DNA of 53,059 bases from an uncultured Oligoflexia bacterium (lineage in GTDB: Bacteria > Bdellovibrionota > Bacteriovoracia > Bacteriovoracales > Bacteriovoracaceae): contig CAKZJW010000150.1 in assembly GCA_937120495.1 (NCBI GenBank), positions 1-53,059 on the forward strand, written 5' to 3'. Position 1 is the stretch's first letter. Each line of letters opens with the position of its first letter. The position numbers were made by a program, and so were the translations under genes. Below the pieces are notes generated by a model. It was not told where the DNA came from. It worked only from the letters and a program-made list of their open reading frames with translations, and made no database searches. Shown one piece after another: positions 33,923 through 43,519 of the stretch.

Positions 33923-35893
33923 ATGAATTTTCGTAATGTACAACAATTTATTTTAGGATTCATACTAATGATTCCTCTTTTAGGCGCTCAAAGCACTTAT
34001 GCATCTCAGTTTGTAGATATGCATGCTTTTTTAGGTATGCCTATTGAACAACAAATTGAAGTTATTAAAGAAGCTCAGAAGATGGCCATTAAAATGGAGG
34101 AAGTTCAAAACTCTCAATTTTCAAATGGAAGTGAGCAAGTTAAACGGACACAACAATATCAAACTTATTTAAAAAATTTAGTAAATATCTTTATCAACAC
34201 AAGCTACGCCGGTCCTGCCAAAATAAATGGAGATGGTGATGCATGTATATATGCTGGTTGGTTAAGTATTATAAGGTATGGTAAGTGTACACACCCTAAA
34301 AACTTAAAAAAAGAATTGTATAGTTTAAAAGACAAAGGTCTTTTGGCCGGAAAAAGAAAGAATTTAGAATTCATTCTTGCACAAACAATTGAAGCTATAG
34401 AAAATAAAGATTTTAGTCAATGTCCAGGTAAGCATATTGTATGTGCTCCACATTTATTTGGTTATAAAGACTATGAAAAGAAAAAACCATTTTGTGCTCT
34501 GGCAAATACAAATCCATTCAACGCTTCTATGGACTGTTCGAGACAAATTGAAAAACTTCCAACTCAAGAAGCTAAAGATGAAGTATATAAAAATATCGTA
34601 AAAGATATATTTAGAACTCAAAATGCGGATAAAACCGCAATCTCTAGTATGCTAAAAGTTTTCTACGATGTATGTGCGTGTAATAATGATCAAGGCTTAA
34701 TTCATAATCCATACGCGAAAAGAATGTTCCAAGAAAGAACATGTTACTCATGGTTAAAGCAAACGAGTCTCATAATGGATGCCTTTAAAACAAAAGGGAT
34801 ATGTATTACCAATGGTGAAATCAAGGGTAACGAAAACCTCGCGCAATTTGTAAACTGGATGAATCAGGCAGACACAAACCTTGATACGATTCTAGATGAT
34901 CCAAAAGCAGCCTATCTAAAAAACATGAGTATAAAAACACCAACGAGAGCGGAATTAGCTCTAAGAGGGCGAGCACAAAAAGAGATTGGTGAATGGGCTG
35001 AGTATAGAAAACAACAGTTAAAAGATTTTCAAGCAAATAAAAAGTGTCCAATTGAAATAGCACCTACTCCTATTGTAGATCCTCTTGAAAAAGTTGTTTG
35101 TACAATCACTCAAGATAAGAAAAACAAACAATTAAAAGTTCAATTAACACTTGAAGAGAACCAAACTCTAGAGAGTGTAAGTGCTGCCTCATTTGCAGAT
35201 GTTGACGGCTTTAAGTTCGAAAAGATTGATAAAACTTTAGCAAAAGATAATTCCATTACCTTTAAATATGAAGGTGAAATCAAAAAAGATACTGAGTTAA
35301 ACTTTGGCTTTACGTATAAAAAGGTTCAAAAAAGCTGTTCTACAACACTAAAGGCTGATGGGAAAAAGCCTAGTGATGGCATCACTTACAAGATAACAAT
35401 TAAAGAAAGAGAATCAAATAATATTGAAGCTATTATCATTGTCGATAAGGTTATTAGAATTGAAAATGGTAAAGAAGAAGACTACACATTGAAAGTTAAA
35501 GATATTGTTAAGTGGAGCAGTATTGGAAAAAAAGATGAAGAGCCAAAAGACCCTGATGCTCAAGATGGTGATGACGCAGGAATGGGTAATAAGCCTCAAG
35601 ATAAAGACCCTGATAAAAAAGATGACACTTCAACAGAGAAAGTAATTAAAGAAAACGATGCAGAAGGTGTAAAAGTTACTAAAGATAAAGATGGCTATAA
35701 GGTAAAGGCGACTCTAATTGTAGAAAGTGGTAAAAAAGCAATTTCAAATATTGTTGATATAGCAAAAATATCAGATTCAAAAGATGATGCTAACAAAAAG
35801 AAGCCAAGTGGTGGCGGACCTAGGTTCCAACAAAGGAAACAAGCTAGACCTGTTAGATTTAGTCCTAGTACTATGATGCGTGGTAATCGTTAA
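33923..35893 (+). CDS. Large exported cysteine-containing protein of unknown function
   Basis: A 656-residue protein not recognised as a known family. A signal peptide (about residues 7-28, ending YAS) is followed by a helical Cys-containing region (about 80-300, with at least ten Cys, e.g. VCACNN, CAPHLF, GICITNG). Two beta-rich Ig-like segments follow (about 390-460 and 490-610), then an acidic low-complexity linker (DEEPKDPDAQDGDDAGMG) and a basic Gly/Arg-rich C terminus. The ATG has AAAGGA upstream; a TTG directly before it is ignored. Multiple Cys in an exported protein suggest disulfides. It may be a surface or periplasmic protein; the function is unknown. Confidence 0.7.
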   Translation: MNFRNVQQFILGFILMIPLLGAQSTYASQFVDMHAFLGMPIEQQIEVIKEAQKMAIKMEEVQNSQFSNGSEQVKRTQQYQTYLKNLVNIFINTSYAGPAKINGDGDACIYAGWLSIIRYGKCTHPKNLKKELYSLKDKGLLAGKRKNLEFILAQTIEAIENKDFSQCPGKHIVCAPHLFGYKDYEKKKPFCALANTNPFNASMDCSRQIEKLPTQEAKDEVYKNIVKDIFRTQNADKTAISSMLKVFYDVCACNNDQGLIHNPYAKRMFQERTCYSWLKQTSLIMDAFKTKGICITNGEIKGNENLAQFVNWMNQADTNLDTILDDPKAAYLKNMSIKTPTRAELALRGRAQKEIGEWAEYRKQQLKDFQANKKCPIEIAPTPIVDPLEKVVCTITQDKKNKQLKVQLTLEENQTLESVSAASFADVDGFKFEKIDKTLAKDNSITFKYEGEIKKDTELNFGFTYKKVQKSCSTTLKADGKKPSDGITYKITIKERESNNIEAIIIVDKVIRIENGKEEDYTLKVKDIVKWSSIGKKDEEPKDPDAQDGDDAGMGNKPQDKDPDKKDDTSTEKVIKENDAEGVKVTKDKDGYKVKATLIVESGKKAISNIVDIAKISDSKDDANKKKPSGGGPRFQQRKQARPVRFSPSTMMRGNR

Positions 35894-35904
35894 TAGTATT
35901 GATA

Positions 35905-36216
35905 CTAAGACGAAAATTTTCTTGAATATTCAATTTTTTTTAACTGCCTACTAATAATAAGCTCCGCAAGACGCTCTGAGACCTTGTTAATCTCCCCTAG
36001 ATCAAAAGCTTCATTACTAGCACTATCGTCAACATCAATTCGATATAGAGCTTGCATAAGCTTGTCGATATCTGTTCGTATAAAGAATATAATTCTTTGG
36101 GACAACTTAAATTTTAAATGCTTTAAAAATGCACTCTCTGAATCTAACTTTGACTCACTCTTTGTCACTCCAAAGTGATTCTCTAGGATTAGGGCTAATT
36201 CTTCAGTACTACTCAC
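35905..36216 (-). CDS. Small helical hypothetical protein
   Basis: A 103-residue, mostly alpha-helical cytosolic protein with no recognised motif. It overlaps the stop of the MscS-like gene by 8 bases and is probably translated from the same transcript. The tail is basic (RQLKKIEYSRKF). It might be an accessory of the channel or simply coupled to it. Confidence 0.6.
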   Translation of the reverse strand: MSSTEELALILENHFGVTKSESKLDSESAFLKHLKFKLSQRIIFFIRTDIDKLMQALYRIDVDDSASNEAFDLGEINKVSERLAELIISRQLKKIEYSRKFSS

Positions 36217-37924
36217 CAGTTTTTGCCATATGAACAGTCATCTGCGTAAATGGAATCACATAATGATTATCATTACACACTTTTACGAATGCATTTTGAA
36301 TTGTTCTTTCTAGAAGAAGTTTCTTAGATGCTAAGGCTCCTGAACAAATTAAAAAGAACCTTATGTCTAAAGAGCTGCTTCCACTCCTTAGAAAATCTAT
36401 TTGAAACTCGTATACGCTTTTATATTCATCTTTTAAAAATTCTTTTAAACTTTTAGTCACAGCCTCTTTAAAGTTTGGAACAACCTCATCAAGAAGAATT
36501 GATTGATGTTGATAATCAACGCCTATTATTTGTTTTATTCCAAAACCATTTGATAAGTTAAGTGGATTCATTTTTAAAAATTCATCAACTTTCAAATACT
36601 TTGTAGCTCCACCAATAAGTTTAACAAGCACTTGCTCTGGTGACTGAAAGGTTACCTTTCCATATACTTCTTCATCCAATACAACCCAATCATTTGTTTT
36701 AGTTGGAAACCAAGGTTCATTCACTTGAATTGGTCTTGAGTGTGAATTAACAAGTTCGCGAGAACCGATTCGAAGACTACCTCCGGTTAAAAGAGGATTT
36801 TCAAGTCTACAGTAATAGCCTAGAGTTTTAATTTTCCAGGGAATCTCTTCAAAAATCACAACTTCATTTTCACGAATTGCACCAAGATTTAACACGATCT
36901 TACTTTGCTCAAAAAATGTAGGGAAATACTCTTTAGAACTCCAAACAAGTGCTCCTAAAGTAAATAGAATAAACGTCACTAATACCCAGTCATTCATAAT
37001 ATAAAGAATGAGTATTCCTACAAAAAGCGCCAGTAAGAATCCCGTCAATGAGTAAATTACCTTTATAGGTCTAATAAACCATAAGCCTTGATCATGTGGT
37101 CCATATAACTTTAAAAATTTATCCACAAAAAATGAAATGACTCTATTTTTAACTCTTCCTAAAAACCAAACGATTAGGATGAATGCACTTATTGATAAAA
37201 AGAGGTTTTTACCTTTTGTCTTTAAAAAATCAAATATAGCTTTTGAGAATACTCCAACAAATGATCCTTGATTTTTTTCAAGCTTTAAGAGGTTAAATTG
37301 AGCATCTTCAAGCTTTATTTCAAAATCATTTTTTACCGTTTTTAATTTTTTCTTACTTTTTTTAAGTGTCCTATAAAAGTCTTTGTACTCTTTATCTTTT
37401 TGGTAATTTTCAATTTTCTCTAAAGCGAGTTTTACAGTATTCAGTTCCGCAGTATAAACCTTAATATTCTCTTCAAGCATTTGAATTTGTCTTGGTCTCT
37501 CACTTAGGCCTTTAATTCCAGATAACGCAGGTCTTAAGATATCAGAGAGGTTTTCAGAGAATGATTCATCCTTGGCTGCAACTTCAGATGATTGAAAAAT
37601 TGGAAGCCCAGTAATGGTTTCAATAAAAAGTATTCTTTTTGCGTTATATACCTTTTGAAGTTTTTCATTTTCAGATTCTAGCTTTAATTTTAAAACCATA
37701 TCTTCTTGTTTTTTTATTTCTTTTTTATTTAAGTATATTTTAGATTCAATCTGAACAATCTCTTTTCTCATTCTTTTAAGTCGATCAAACCTAATACTCT
37801 CAAAGGATTCTTCTCCTATTTGCTCCATTTCAGACTTTATCTGACTTGGGCTTTTATCCTGCGCAGCAGAATAATGGAGAGGAACTATAGAAAGTAGAAT
37901 TAGAAAGAAATATTTATTTAACAT
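36209..37924 (-). CDS. MscS-family mechanosensitive ion channel with large periplasmic coiled coil
   Basis: From ATG 37924 the protein has 571 residues. A signal peptide (MLNKYFFLILLSIVPLHYSA) leads to a long periplasmic coiled coil (about 25-215), three or four transmembrane segments (about 235-255, 290-345), then an MscS-type beta domain (ENEVVIFEEIPWKIK, GSLRIGSRELVNSHSRPI) and an alpha/beta C-terminal domain ending IPFTQMTVHM. It would open under membrane tension and protect from osmotic downshift. The organisation resembles MscK/MscM-type channels on a smaller scale. An upstream in-frame extension to 38017 overlaps the divergent ABC gene and is rejected. Start-to-start distance to that gene is only 27 bp. 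Confidence 0.8.
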   Translation of the reverse strand: MLNKYFFLILLSIVPLHYSAAQDKSPSQIKSEMEQIGEESFESIRFDRLKRMRKEIVQIESKIYLNKKEIKKQEDMVLKLKLESENEKLQKVYNAKRILFIETITGLPIFQSSEVAAKDESFSENLSDILRPALSGIKGLSERPRQIQMLEENIKVYTAELNTVKLALEKIENYQKDKEYKDFYRTLKKSKKKLKTVKNDFEIKLEDAQFNLLKLEKNQGSFVGVFSKAIFDFLKTKGKNLFLSISAFILIVWFLGRVKNRVISFFVDKFLKLYGPHDQGLWFIRPIKVIYSLTGFLLALFVGILILYIMNDWVLVTFILFTLGALVWSSKEYFPTFFEQSKIVLNLGAIRENEVVIFEEIPWKIKTLGYYCRLENPLLTGGSLRIGSRELVNSHSRPIQVNEPWFPTKTNDWVVLDEEVYGKVTFQSPEQVLVKLIGGATKYLKVDEFLKMNPLNLSNGFGIKQIIGVDYQHQSILLDEVVPNFKEAVTKSLKEFLKDEYKSVYEFQIDFLRSGSSSLDIRFFLICSGALASKKLLLERTIQNAFVKVCNDNHYVIPFTQMTVHMAKTGE

Positions 37925-37947
37925 ACTAATATTATACATTAGTATGT
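37921..37947. promoter_or_regulatory. Inverted repeat spanning the divergent uup/mscS start region
   Basis: ACATACTAAT (37921-37930) and ATTAGTATGT (37938-37947) are exact inverted repeats separated by seven bases. The left arm contains the ATG of the channel gene, and the right arm ends five bases before the ATG of the ABC-F gene. It could be an operator controlling both, or a hairpin at the 5' end of both mRNAs. Confidence 0.45.
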
Positions 37948-37951
37948 ATTC

Positions 37952-39895
37952 ATGACAATACTGGCAAATCTGCAAAATATAAATTTGGCCTTTGGACAAA
38001 AGGTTCTTTTTAACCAAGGTAATCTTACCTTAAACTCGAGTGATAAAGTCGGTCTAATCGGACTTAATGGTCACGGGAAAAGTACACTTTTAAAAATTAT
38101 AAATGAAATTACTAAGCCAGATAGTTCTGAGCCACCATTTATTTTTGATAAAAATCAAACTTTAGATATCTTATACATCCCTCAAGATATAGATATTGAA
38201 TCTTTTTCAGAGCTAACAATTAAGAATTTCTACCTAGCATTCTATCCAAAATACCTAAAGATATTCAAAGAGCTTTGGAAAATTGAAGACGCTCTATCAA
38301 AAGGTGAAGATCTTGATAAAAATATAAAGAAACAAGAATTAATCCTAGATGAATTAACACAAAATAATGTTTGGCAGATTGAACAAGTTTACGAAACATA
38401 TCTAAAGAAATTTGATCTTTTTGACAGAGAAGATCTTTCAGTTTTATCTGGTGGAGAAAAAAGAAAAATCGCTCTATCAGCGGGTCTCTCTACAAATGCG
38501 ACTTTAGTTCTATGGGATGAGCCAACCAATCATCTCGACATTGAAACAATTGAATACTTTGAAGATGAGATGATGAATTCAAACAAAGCCTTTGTTATGG
38601 TTTCCCATGATAGATACCTACTAGGTAATATTTGTAACAAAATCATCCATATTGATAGAGGTGAAATAATCCCCTTCTCTGGAAACTATCTTCAATATAT
38701 GGAATACCTTGTTGAGAAAGAAAAAGAGAGACTAAAAGCTCTTGATAGAATGACCAATCAACACAGACGTGAGCTTGCTTGGATGAGACAGGGAATCAAA
38801 GCCCGAGGAACTCGAAGTAAAAAACGAGTTGAAGGCTATGAGAACTTAAAGTCTGATATTTCTCGACTTAAAGCCATGAGTAAAAAAGAAGTAAGCCTTG
38901 ACCTTGCTCACAGTGGTAGAAAGACTAAACAGCTAATTGAAGTCAAAGACGCTTCTTTTAGTTATTCAGATAAAAATATCATCAATAACCTCACTGCTAC
39001 CATTTTTAAAAATGATAAAATTGCCCTTATTGGAAAAAATGGACAAGGAAAAACAACTCTTATTAATCTTCTTCGAGATAAGCTTCAATTTACAAGTGGT
39101 AATATAAAAAGAGCTGAGTACCTAAATATTAAAGTATTCTCTCAAAATAGGGATTCTCTCGATTTAAACAAGACGCCTTTTGATATTATTGGTGATGGAC
39201 AAGATTTTGTTCACCTACCCGATGGCAGAAACCAACATGTAAATTCTTATTTGGAAAATTTCTTATTTCAATCAACAGAAATAAGGAGACCCATCTCTAC
39301 TTTAAGTGGTGGAGAGAAAAATAGACTACAGCTTGCTCTATTTATGAAGGAAGTTGCAGATGTATGGGTATTTGATGAACCAACAAATGACCTTGATATA
39401 GAGACAATCGAAATTCTCGAATCAAAGCTTCGTGACTACAAAGGTGCTGTAATTATAATTTCTCACGATAGAGCATTCCTTGATAATATAGTTAAGTCCA
39501 CCTGGGTTCTTCACAATAAAAGGCTTGAAATTTTTCAAGGTGGCTACACTCAGGTCGCTCCGTATTTACATGCGCTAGAGCTTGAGGCGGAACTTGCTGA
39601 TTCAACACAGACAAGTGAAGAAGTCGAAACTACAACGCAAGCAATTAATGAAGAGCCAAAAGAGAAGATGAGTAATAAAGAGAAAATGAGATCAAAAGTT
39701 ATTGAATCAGAAATATCTGAGGCCGAGCAAAAGCTTGAGTTCTATACAAAAGAGCTTTCAGAGTTTGATTTTTCAAATATGACTCCCGAGATGAATCAAA
39801 ATTATAAAACTTCTCAAGACAATCAAAAGAAATGGGAAACTACTCTAGAAGCACTCTACGAAGAATGGGAAGTTCTATCTAGTAAAAAGGCTTAA
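37952..39895 (+). CDS. uup: ABC-F family ATPase, Uup type
   Basis: A 647-residue protein with two ABC domains and no membrane segment. Domain 1 has GLNGHGKST, LSGGEKRK and DEPTNHLD; domain 2 has GKNGQGKTT, LSGGEKNR and DEPTNDLD. The interdomain linker has the Uup-type WMRQGIKARGTRSKKRVEGY. The C-terminal ~90 residues are a coiled coil as in Uup (DNA/ribosome binding). It acts on ribosomes or Holliday-junction-like DNA in known homologues. No Shine-Dalgarno sequence is seen before the ATG, so the mRNA may be leaderless or nearly so. It ends two bases before the Nif3 gene. Confidence 0.9.
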   Translation: MTILANLQNINLAFGQKVLFNQGNLTLNSSDKVGLIGLNGHGKSTLLKIINEITKPDSSEPPFIFDKNQTLDILYIPQDIDIESFSELTIKNFYLAFYPKYLKIFKELWKIEDALSKGEDLDKNIKKQELILDELTQNNVWQIEQVYETYLKKFDLFDREDLSVLSGGEKRKIALSAGLSTNATLVLWDEPTNHLDIETIEYFEDEMMNSNKAFVMVSHDRYLLGNICNKIIHIDRGEIIPFSGNYLQYMEYLVEKEKERLKALDRMTNQHRRELAWMRQGIKARGTRSKKRVEGYENLKSDISRLKAMSKKEVSLDLAHSGRKTKQLIEVKDASFSYSDKNIINNLTATIFKNDKIALIGKNGQGKTTLINLLRDKLQFTSGNIKRAEYLNIKVFSQNRDSLDLNKTPFDIIGDGQDFVHLPDGRNQHVNSYLENFLFQSTEIRRPISTLSGGEKNRLQLALFMKEVADVWVFDEPTNDLDIETIEILESKLRDYKGAVIIISHDRAFLDNIVKSTWVLHNKRLEIFQGGYTQVAPYLHALELEAELADSTQTSEEVETTTQAINEEPKEKMSNKEKMRSKVIESEISEAEQKLEFYTKELSEFDFSNMTPEMNQNYKTSQDNQKKWETTLEALYEEWEVLSSKKA

Positions 39896-39897
39896 TA

Positions 39898-40671
39898 ATG
39901 ATTAAAAGAGATGAATTAACAAAATATATTAATAAGTATTTAAATATCTGGGACTATCAAGACTATGGGCCAAATGGTCTACATATTGAAGGCGCAGAAG
40001 AGATAAAGAAAATTGCATTTGCCGTAAGTGCAACTCGCTACTCTATCGAAGAGGCAATAAAGCTTGGAGCTGACACACTTATAGTTCATCACGGACTTTT
40101 TTGGAAGTTTCATGGAACTAGAACTATCACGGGTGCATTTGGAAAAAGAGTTAAACCTCTTATAAAAAATGATATCAATTTACTCTCTTATCACTTACCT
40201 CTAGATGCTCATATGGAAGTTGGAAATGCTGCAAGCATTGCCAAAAAAATTGACCTCGCAAACATCAAACCTTTTGGTGATCACAAAGGCATGCCTACAG
40301 GAGTAAAAGGAAAATTAATTACACCTTTAACTGCAAATGACTTTGGAAAAAAACTAATGGGGGTTCTTGAACATAATGTAATTGTTAGTACACATGACCA
40401 AGATGCGATAATCAAAACAGTTGGTATCATTACTGGTGGCGCTAATAGTGATTGGATTCAAGCAAAAAGAGATGGTTTAGATGCCTATATAACAGGTGAA
40501 ATATCTGAGCACGATTGGCATGAAGCTCAAGAAAGTGAATTACATTATTTTGCTGGAGGACATAATGCAACGGAACAATTTGGAGTTCAAGAGCTTATGA
40601 AGCATCTCTATGAAAAATTTAATGATAAGGATTTAGAGTTTTTCTATATTCCAAGCTCAAACCCTGCTTAA
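39898..40671 (+). CDS. Nif3 / DUF34 dinuclear-metal protein (YbgI-like)
   Basis: A 257-residue member of the Nif3 family with DYGPNGLHIEG, the metal-binding VHHGLFW, YHLPLDAH and the C-terminal GHNATEQFGV. These supply the His and Asp/Glu ligands of the dinuclear site. The family is widespread and often labelled GTP cyclohydrolase type 2, though the physiological reaction is unsettled. It is translationally linked to uup (two bases apart) and overlaps the convergent gene by four bases. Confidence 0.9.
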   Translation: MIKRDELTKYINKYLNIWDYQDYGPNGLHIEGAEEIKKIAFAVSATRYSIEEAIKLGADTLIVHHGLFWKFHGTRTITGAFGKRVKPLIKNDINLLSYHLPLDAHMEVGNAASIAKKIDLANIKPFGDHKGMPTGVKGKLITPLTANDFGKKLMGVLEHNVIVSTHDQDAIIKTVGIITGGANSDWIQAKRDGLDAYITGEISEHDWHEAQESELHYFAGGHNATEQFGVQELMKHLYEKFNDKDLEFFYIPSSNPA

Positions 40672-41141
40672 ATCTTACGGCACCACATATCTAGAAGTTC
40701 AGTTGTATCCCACTTTGAGATCATTCTTGCGTGATAATTATATCTCGTTCTATATGGACTTGGGGTTTGTCTTTCTATCTTATTAATTATCAATGACTCT
40801 TCCGGAGCATCATGATCGTTAAAATTATAATAATTAACAGACTCTTCTTTAACTAAAAGATAATCTTGAGTCTCGCAATGAGTGATATCGAGCTCACCTT
40901 TATCTGTTTGTGCTAATATTTGAATATAAGCTTGTCCTGGTTTTTTTGAACTACAAAGACTTCTTCTTTCCTCTGCTGTAGGTCCATAAACGGTATTGAT
41001 TTTTATACTCGTGTATTTATCCGCAACTGCATATTTTGTCTCACCTTCAAGAAGTGAATATCCTGCAATTTTACAATCAAAGTTCTGTGCAAATGCACCA
41101 AAAGAAATAAGGCCAATAATTAAAGCAATTGATTTTGTCAT
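40668..41141 (-). CDS. Small exported protein with conserved-looking cysteines, unknown function
   Basis: From ATG 41141 (GGAG nine bases upstream) the protein has 157 residues with a signal peptide MTKSIALIIGLISFGAFAQ. The mature part has four Cys (NFDCKIAG, SLCSSK, HCETQDY, MWCRKI), compatible with two disulfides, and is beta-rich. I recognise no family. The longer frame to 41171 adds residues without a better ribosome-binding site. Confidence 0.65.
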   Translation of the reverse strand: MTKSIALIIGLISFGAFAQNFDCKIAGYSLLEGETKYAVADKYTSIKINTVYGPTAEERRSLCSSKKPGQAYIQILAQTDKGELDITHCETQDYLLVKEESVNYYNFNDHDAPEESLIINKIERQTPSPYRTRYNYHARMISKWDTTELLDMWCRKI

Positions 41142-41209
41142 AAGTTCTCCAAATATGCTTTCTTCTAGCAAAAGGAGCTAGTTTTCTCAATTACAATGTA
41201 AGTTTTACC

Positions 41210-41905
41210 TTAAATTCTAGCTAGGAATTCTATTGATTTGCGTATAACAATAGGTGGGATTTCGTGTGCTCCATCAAAGGGTACAAATTCTCCTTGAAAT
41301 CGACATAATTTTAATAATTCGAAAAGCTTCATCGATTCATCAAAGTTTAAAACAGGATCTACTTTTCCATGGCTTTGGAAAAAAGGAATTGAGTCTTTTC
41401 CCTCAAGCTTTTCGATTAGCGAGTCTTTGGCCAGTAAAGTCCCAGAGAACAGTATTAAAGCTTTTAAATTTTTAATATCCATACCACTTAGATGACTTGA
41501 GACCATGGCTCCTTGAGAGAACCCTCCAATTATCACTTCATCATATTGTGAAGATAGACTCTGAACAAATTTATTTGCTAAAGAGAGCGCTTCTTGAAAT
41601 TCCTTTGGATTTTTGTCTTCAAACCTTCTGAATTCACCAGTTCTCATAGCTCGTTCAAGCTCTTGCATATTTATTGGGAACCAAGCTCTTCCCTCCATAT
41701 GCATTCCCAAGGCAATTTTAATTGGTGCATTTGGAAAAAACCAGTCGTACTCATTGTTTTGGTCTAGTGCTGACTCAAGTCCAGCGAGGTCATTCATACT
41801 CGCCCCATATCCATGTAGCATAAAGATCGCTTTTTTAGATCCTCTGCCTACTTTTAAATACTCTAAGTTTGACTCTGCCTCTACTAAACTTTCAAAATTG
41901 CTCAT
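41210..41905 (-). CDS. Alpha/beta-hydrolase, phospholipase/carboxylesterase family
   Basis: A 231-residue serine esterase. It has FMLHGYGAS (oxyanion loop), the nucleophile elbow GGFSQGAMVS, the likely Asp in HGKVDPVLN and the His in DGAHEIPP. Enzymes of this family hydrolyse short acyl esters or lysophospholipids in the cytosol. There is no signal peptide. It is divergent from a drug/metabolite transporter gene 18 bases away. Confidence 0.88.
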   Translation of the reverse strand: MSNFESLVEAESNLEYLKVGRGSKKAIFMLHGYGASMNDLAGLESALDQNNEYDWFFPNAPIKIALGMHMEGRAWFPINMQELERAMRTGEFRRFEDKNPKEFQEALSLANKFVQSLSSQYDEVIIGGFSQGAMVSSHLSGMDIKNLKALILFSGTLLAKDSLIEKLEGKDSIPFFQSHGKVDPVLNFDESMKLFELLKLCRFQGEFVPFDGAHEIPPIVIRKSIEFLARI

Positions 41906-41923
41906 TGTTCCTTCTTATTGATT

Positions 41924-42784
41924 ATGTTAGTTTGGCATATGTTCTCAAATATTTCACCTGGTGTGAAACATATATTAATCGCAGGTTTATTTTTTAGTCT
42001 TATTAACGCGGGTGTAAAACTCTATTCTCATATACCTGCAATAGAGATTGTTTTTTTTAGATCAATTGTTACGTTTTTCATTTCTTTTTATATGGTCAAG
42101 AAACTGAAAATTAAGATTATCAACAAGCACTTTAAAAATCTTTTTTTGAGAGGGCTATGTGGAGCAATAGCGCTAACCCTGTATTTCTATACTATACAAA
42201 AGATGCCCTTAGCCACGGCAGTTACAATACTTTACCTGGCCCCAATATTTACTATTATTTTAGCAATCCCAATGGTTGGAGAATATCCAAACAAAAAGCA
42301 GTGGCCATTTTTATTTCTTGGATTTTTAGGAGCAGCGCTTTTAAAAGGAACCGATATACGAGTTAGCTTTACTCATTTTTTTATGGGACTAATTGCTGCT
42401 CTTTTTGCGGGACTAGCATACAACTTTATAAGAACACTAAAAGGAAAAGTAGATCATAATTTAATTATATTCTTTTTCCCCATGGTTACACTCCCCTTTT
42501 GTATTCCTATGATGATTCCTATATGGGTAACTCCAAATCTTAATGATTTTTTAGGGCTTGTTACTCTTGGTGTCTTAACACAATTTGCACAAGTTCATAT
42601 GACAAAAGCCTACCTTTTAGAGAAGGCTTCAAATATTTCTCACTTTAGTTACTTAACTAGTGGGTATGCATTAGTAATGGGTCTTCTATTTTTTAATGAG
42701 GGTGTTAATTTATTAAGTGTCATTGGTCTTATTGTGATTGTAATTTCGGTTTACTATACAAGTAAATTTGGTTCTAAAGCTTAG
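41924..42784 (+). CDS. EamA-family (DMT) membrane transporter
   Basis: A 286-residue polytopic protein with about ten hydrophobic segments in two EamA repeats (roughly residues 10-135 and 145-280). Typical features include EIVFFRSIVTF in helix 2, MPLATAVTILYLAPIF in repeat 1, and AYLLEKASNISHFSYL in repeat 2. It probably exports a small metabolite; the substrate cannot be told. The start is uncertain: ATG 41924 or ATG 41939, neither with a clear ribosome-binding site. Confidence 0.85.
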   Translation: MLVWHMFSNISPGVKHILIAGLFFSLINAGVKLYSHIPAIEIVFFRSIVTFFISFYMVKKLKIKIINKHFKNLFLRGLCGAIALTLYFYTIQKMPLATAVTILYLAPIFTIILAIPMVGEYPNKKQWPFLFLGFLGAALLKGTDIRVSFTHFFMGLIAALFAGLAYNFIRTLKGKVDHNLIIFFFPMVTLPFCIPMMIPIWVTPNLNDFLGLVTLGVLTQFAQVHMTKAYLLEKASNISHFSYLTSGYALVMGLLFFNEGVNLLSVIGLIVIVISVYYTSKFGSKA

Positions 42785-42785
42785 A

Positions 42786-43379
42786 TTACTTTTTATTTTT
42801 ATTCATAAACTCAGTGATATATTTTTTGATCGTCAGTACGTCATTTTTTAAAGCGGGAACTTTTTTGTGAATTCTTTGTAACACTTGGTTTACTTGATGA
42901 TCCATCAGCTTTGCATCTGATATATATTGAACTAGATATTCACTTCTGGCTTCAGCAACTGCAACCTTAAGGTCAGCTGAGCTTTTTATATCGCGCATCT
43001 GTTCTTTTAATTCATCTAACTCACTTCTTAATTGATCAAGTTCATAAGATTGATTCTCGCTATCACTATAATAACCAGGTTCAACTTTATGCTGTGAAGT
43101 TGGTCTCGCTTGAACTTGAGATGTAGCCTGCGCTTTTGGATGCGATTGAATACTCTGAACTTTTGCCATGGGTTTTGAAGTAGCTGCAGGTTTTTGAGCT
43201 TGAGCTTTAGGCGCAACAGTTTTCTTCACTGCTTGAGCAGCTTGTTGTGGTGGTGCTTTAGGCGCTTGTGCCTTTTTACCATGAGCAGAGAAATCTAGAT
43301 CTACATCAACATCTAGTGCATCACTCTTTTCAATTTCAGCCTCTTCTTCAAATTCGAGGTCTAAATCTTCTATGGCCAT
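42786..43379 (-). CDS. Ala/Pro/Gln-rich linker protein with C-terminal coiled coil
   Basis: A 197-residue protein not recognised as a known family. The N terminus is acidic (IEDLDLEFEEEAEIEKSD), residues ~35-100 form a low-complexity tract rich in Ala, Pro, Gln and Lys, residues ~110-140 are a coiled coil (LDQLRSELDELKEQMRDIK), and the end is helical and basic. ATG 43379 has AAGGA upstream. It is divergent from the degenerate receiver protein; both have acidic N termini and coiled or disordered linkers, suggesting a shared cytoplasmic assembly (inference). Confidence 0.65.
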   Translation of the reverse strand: MAIEDLDLEFEEEAEIEKSDALDVDVDLDFSAHGKKAQAPKAPPQQAAQAVKKTVAPKAQAQKPAATSKPMAKVQSIQSHPKAQATSQVQARPTSQHKVEPGYYSDSENQSYELDQLRSELDELKEQMRDIKSSADLKVAVAEARSEYLVQYISDAKLMDHQVNQVLQRIHKKVPALKNDVLTIKKYITEFMNKNKK

Positions 43380-43519
43380 TAACATCCTTAAGGGACAATT
43401 CCCTAGTATACAGATCGGAATAAATTGCCAAAACTTTAATAATTTTCATAAACAAATTTTATTATCATGGATTTCTTTGCTATAATTACCGATAGATAGA
43501 ACTTAAAAGGTAGAAAGAT

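Noticed and set aside
37925..38017. N-terminal extension of the MscS-type channel
   Set aside because: It overlaps the divergent ABC-F gene and would bury the clear signal peptide that begins at 37924.
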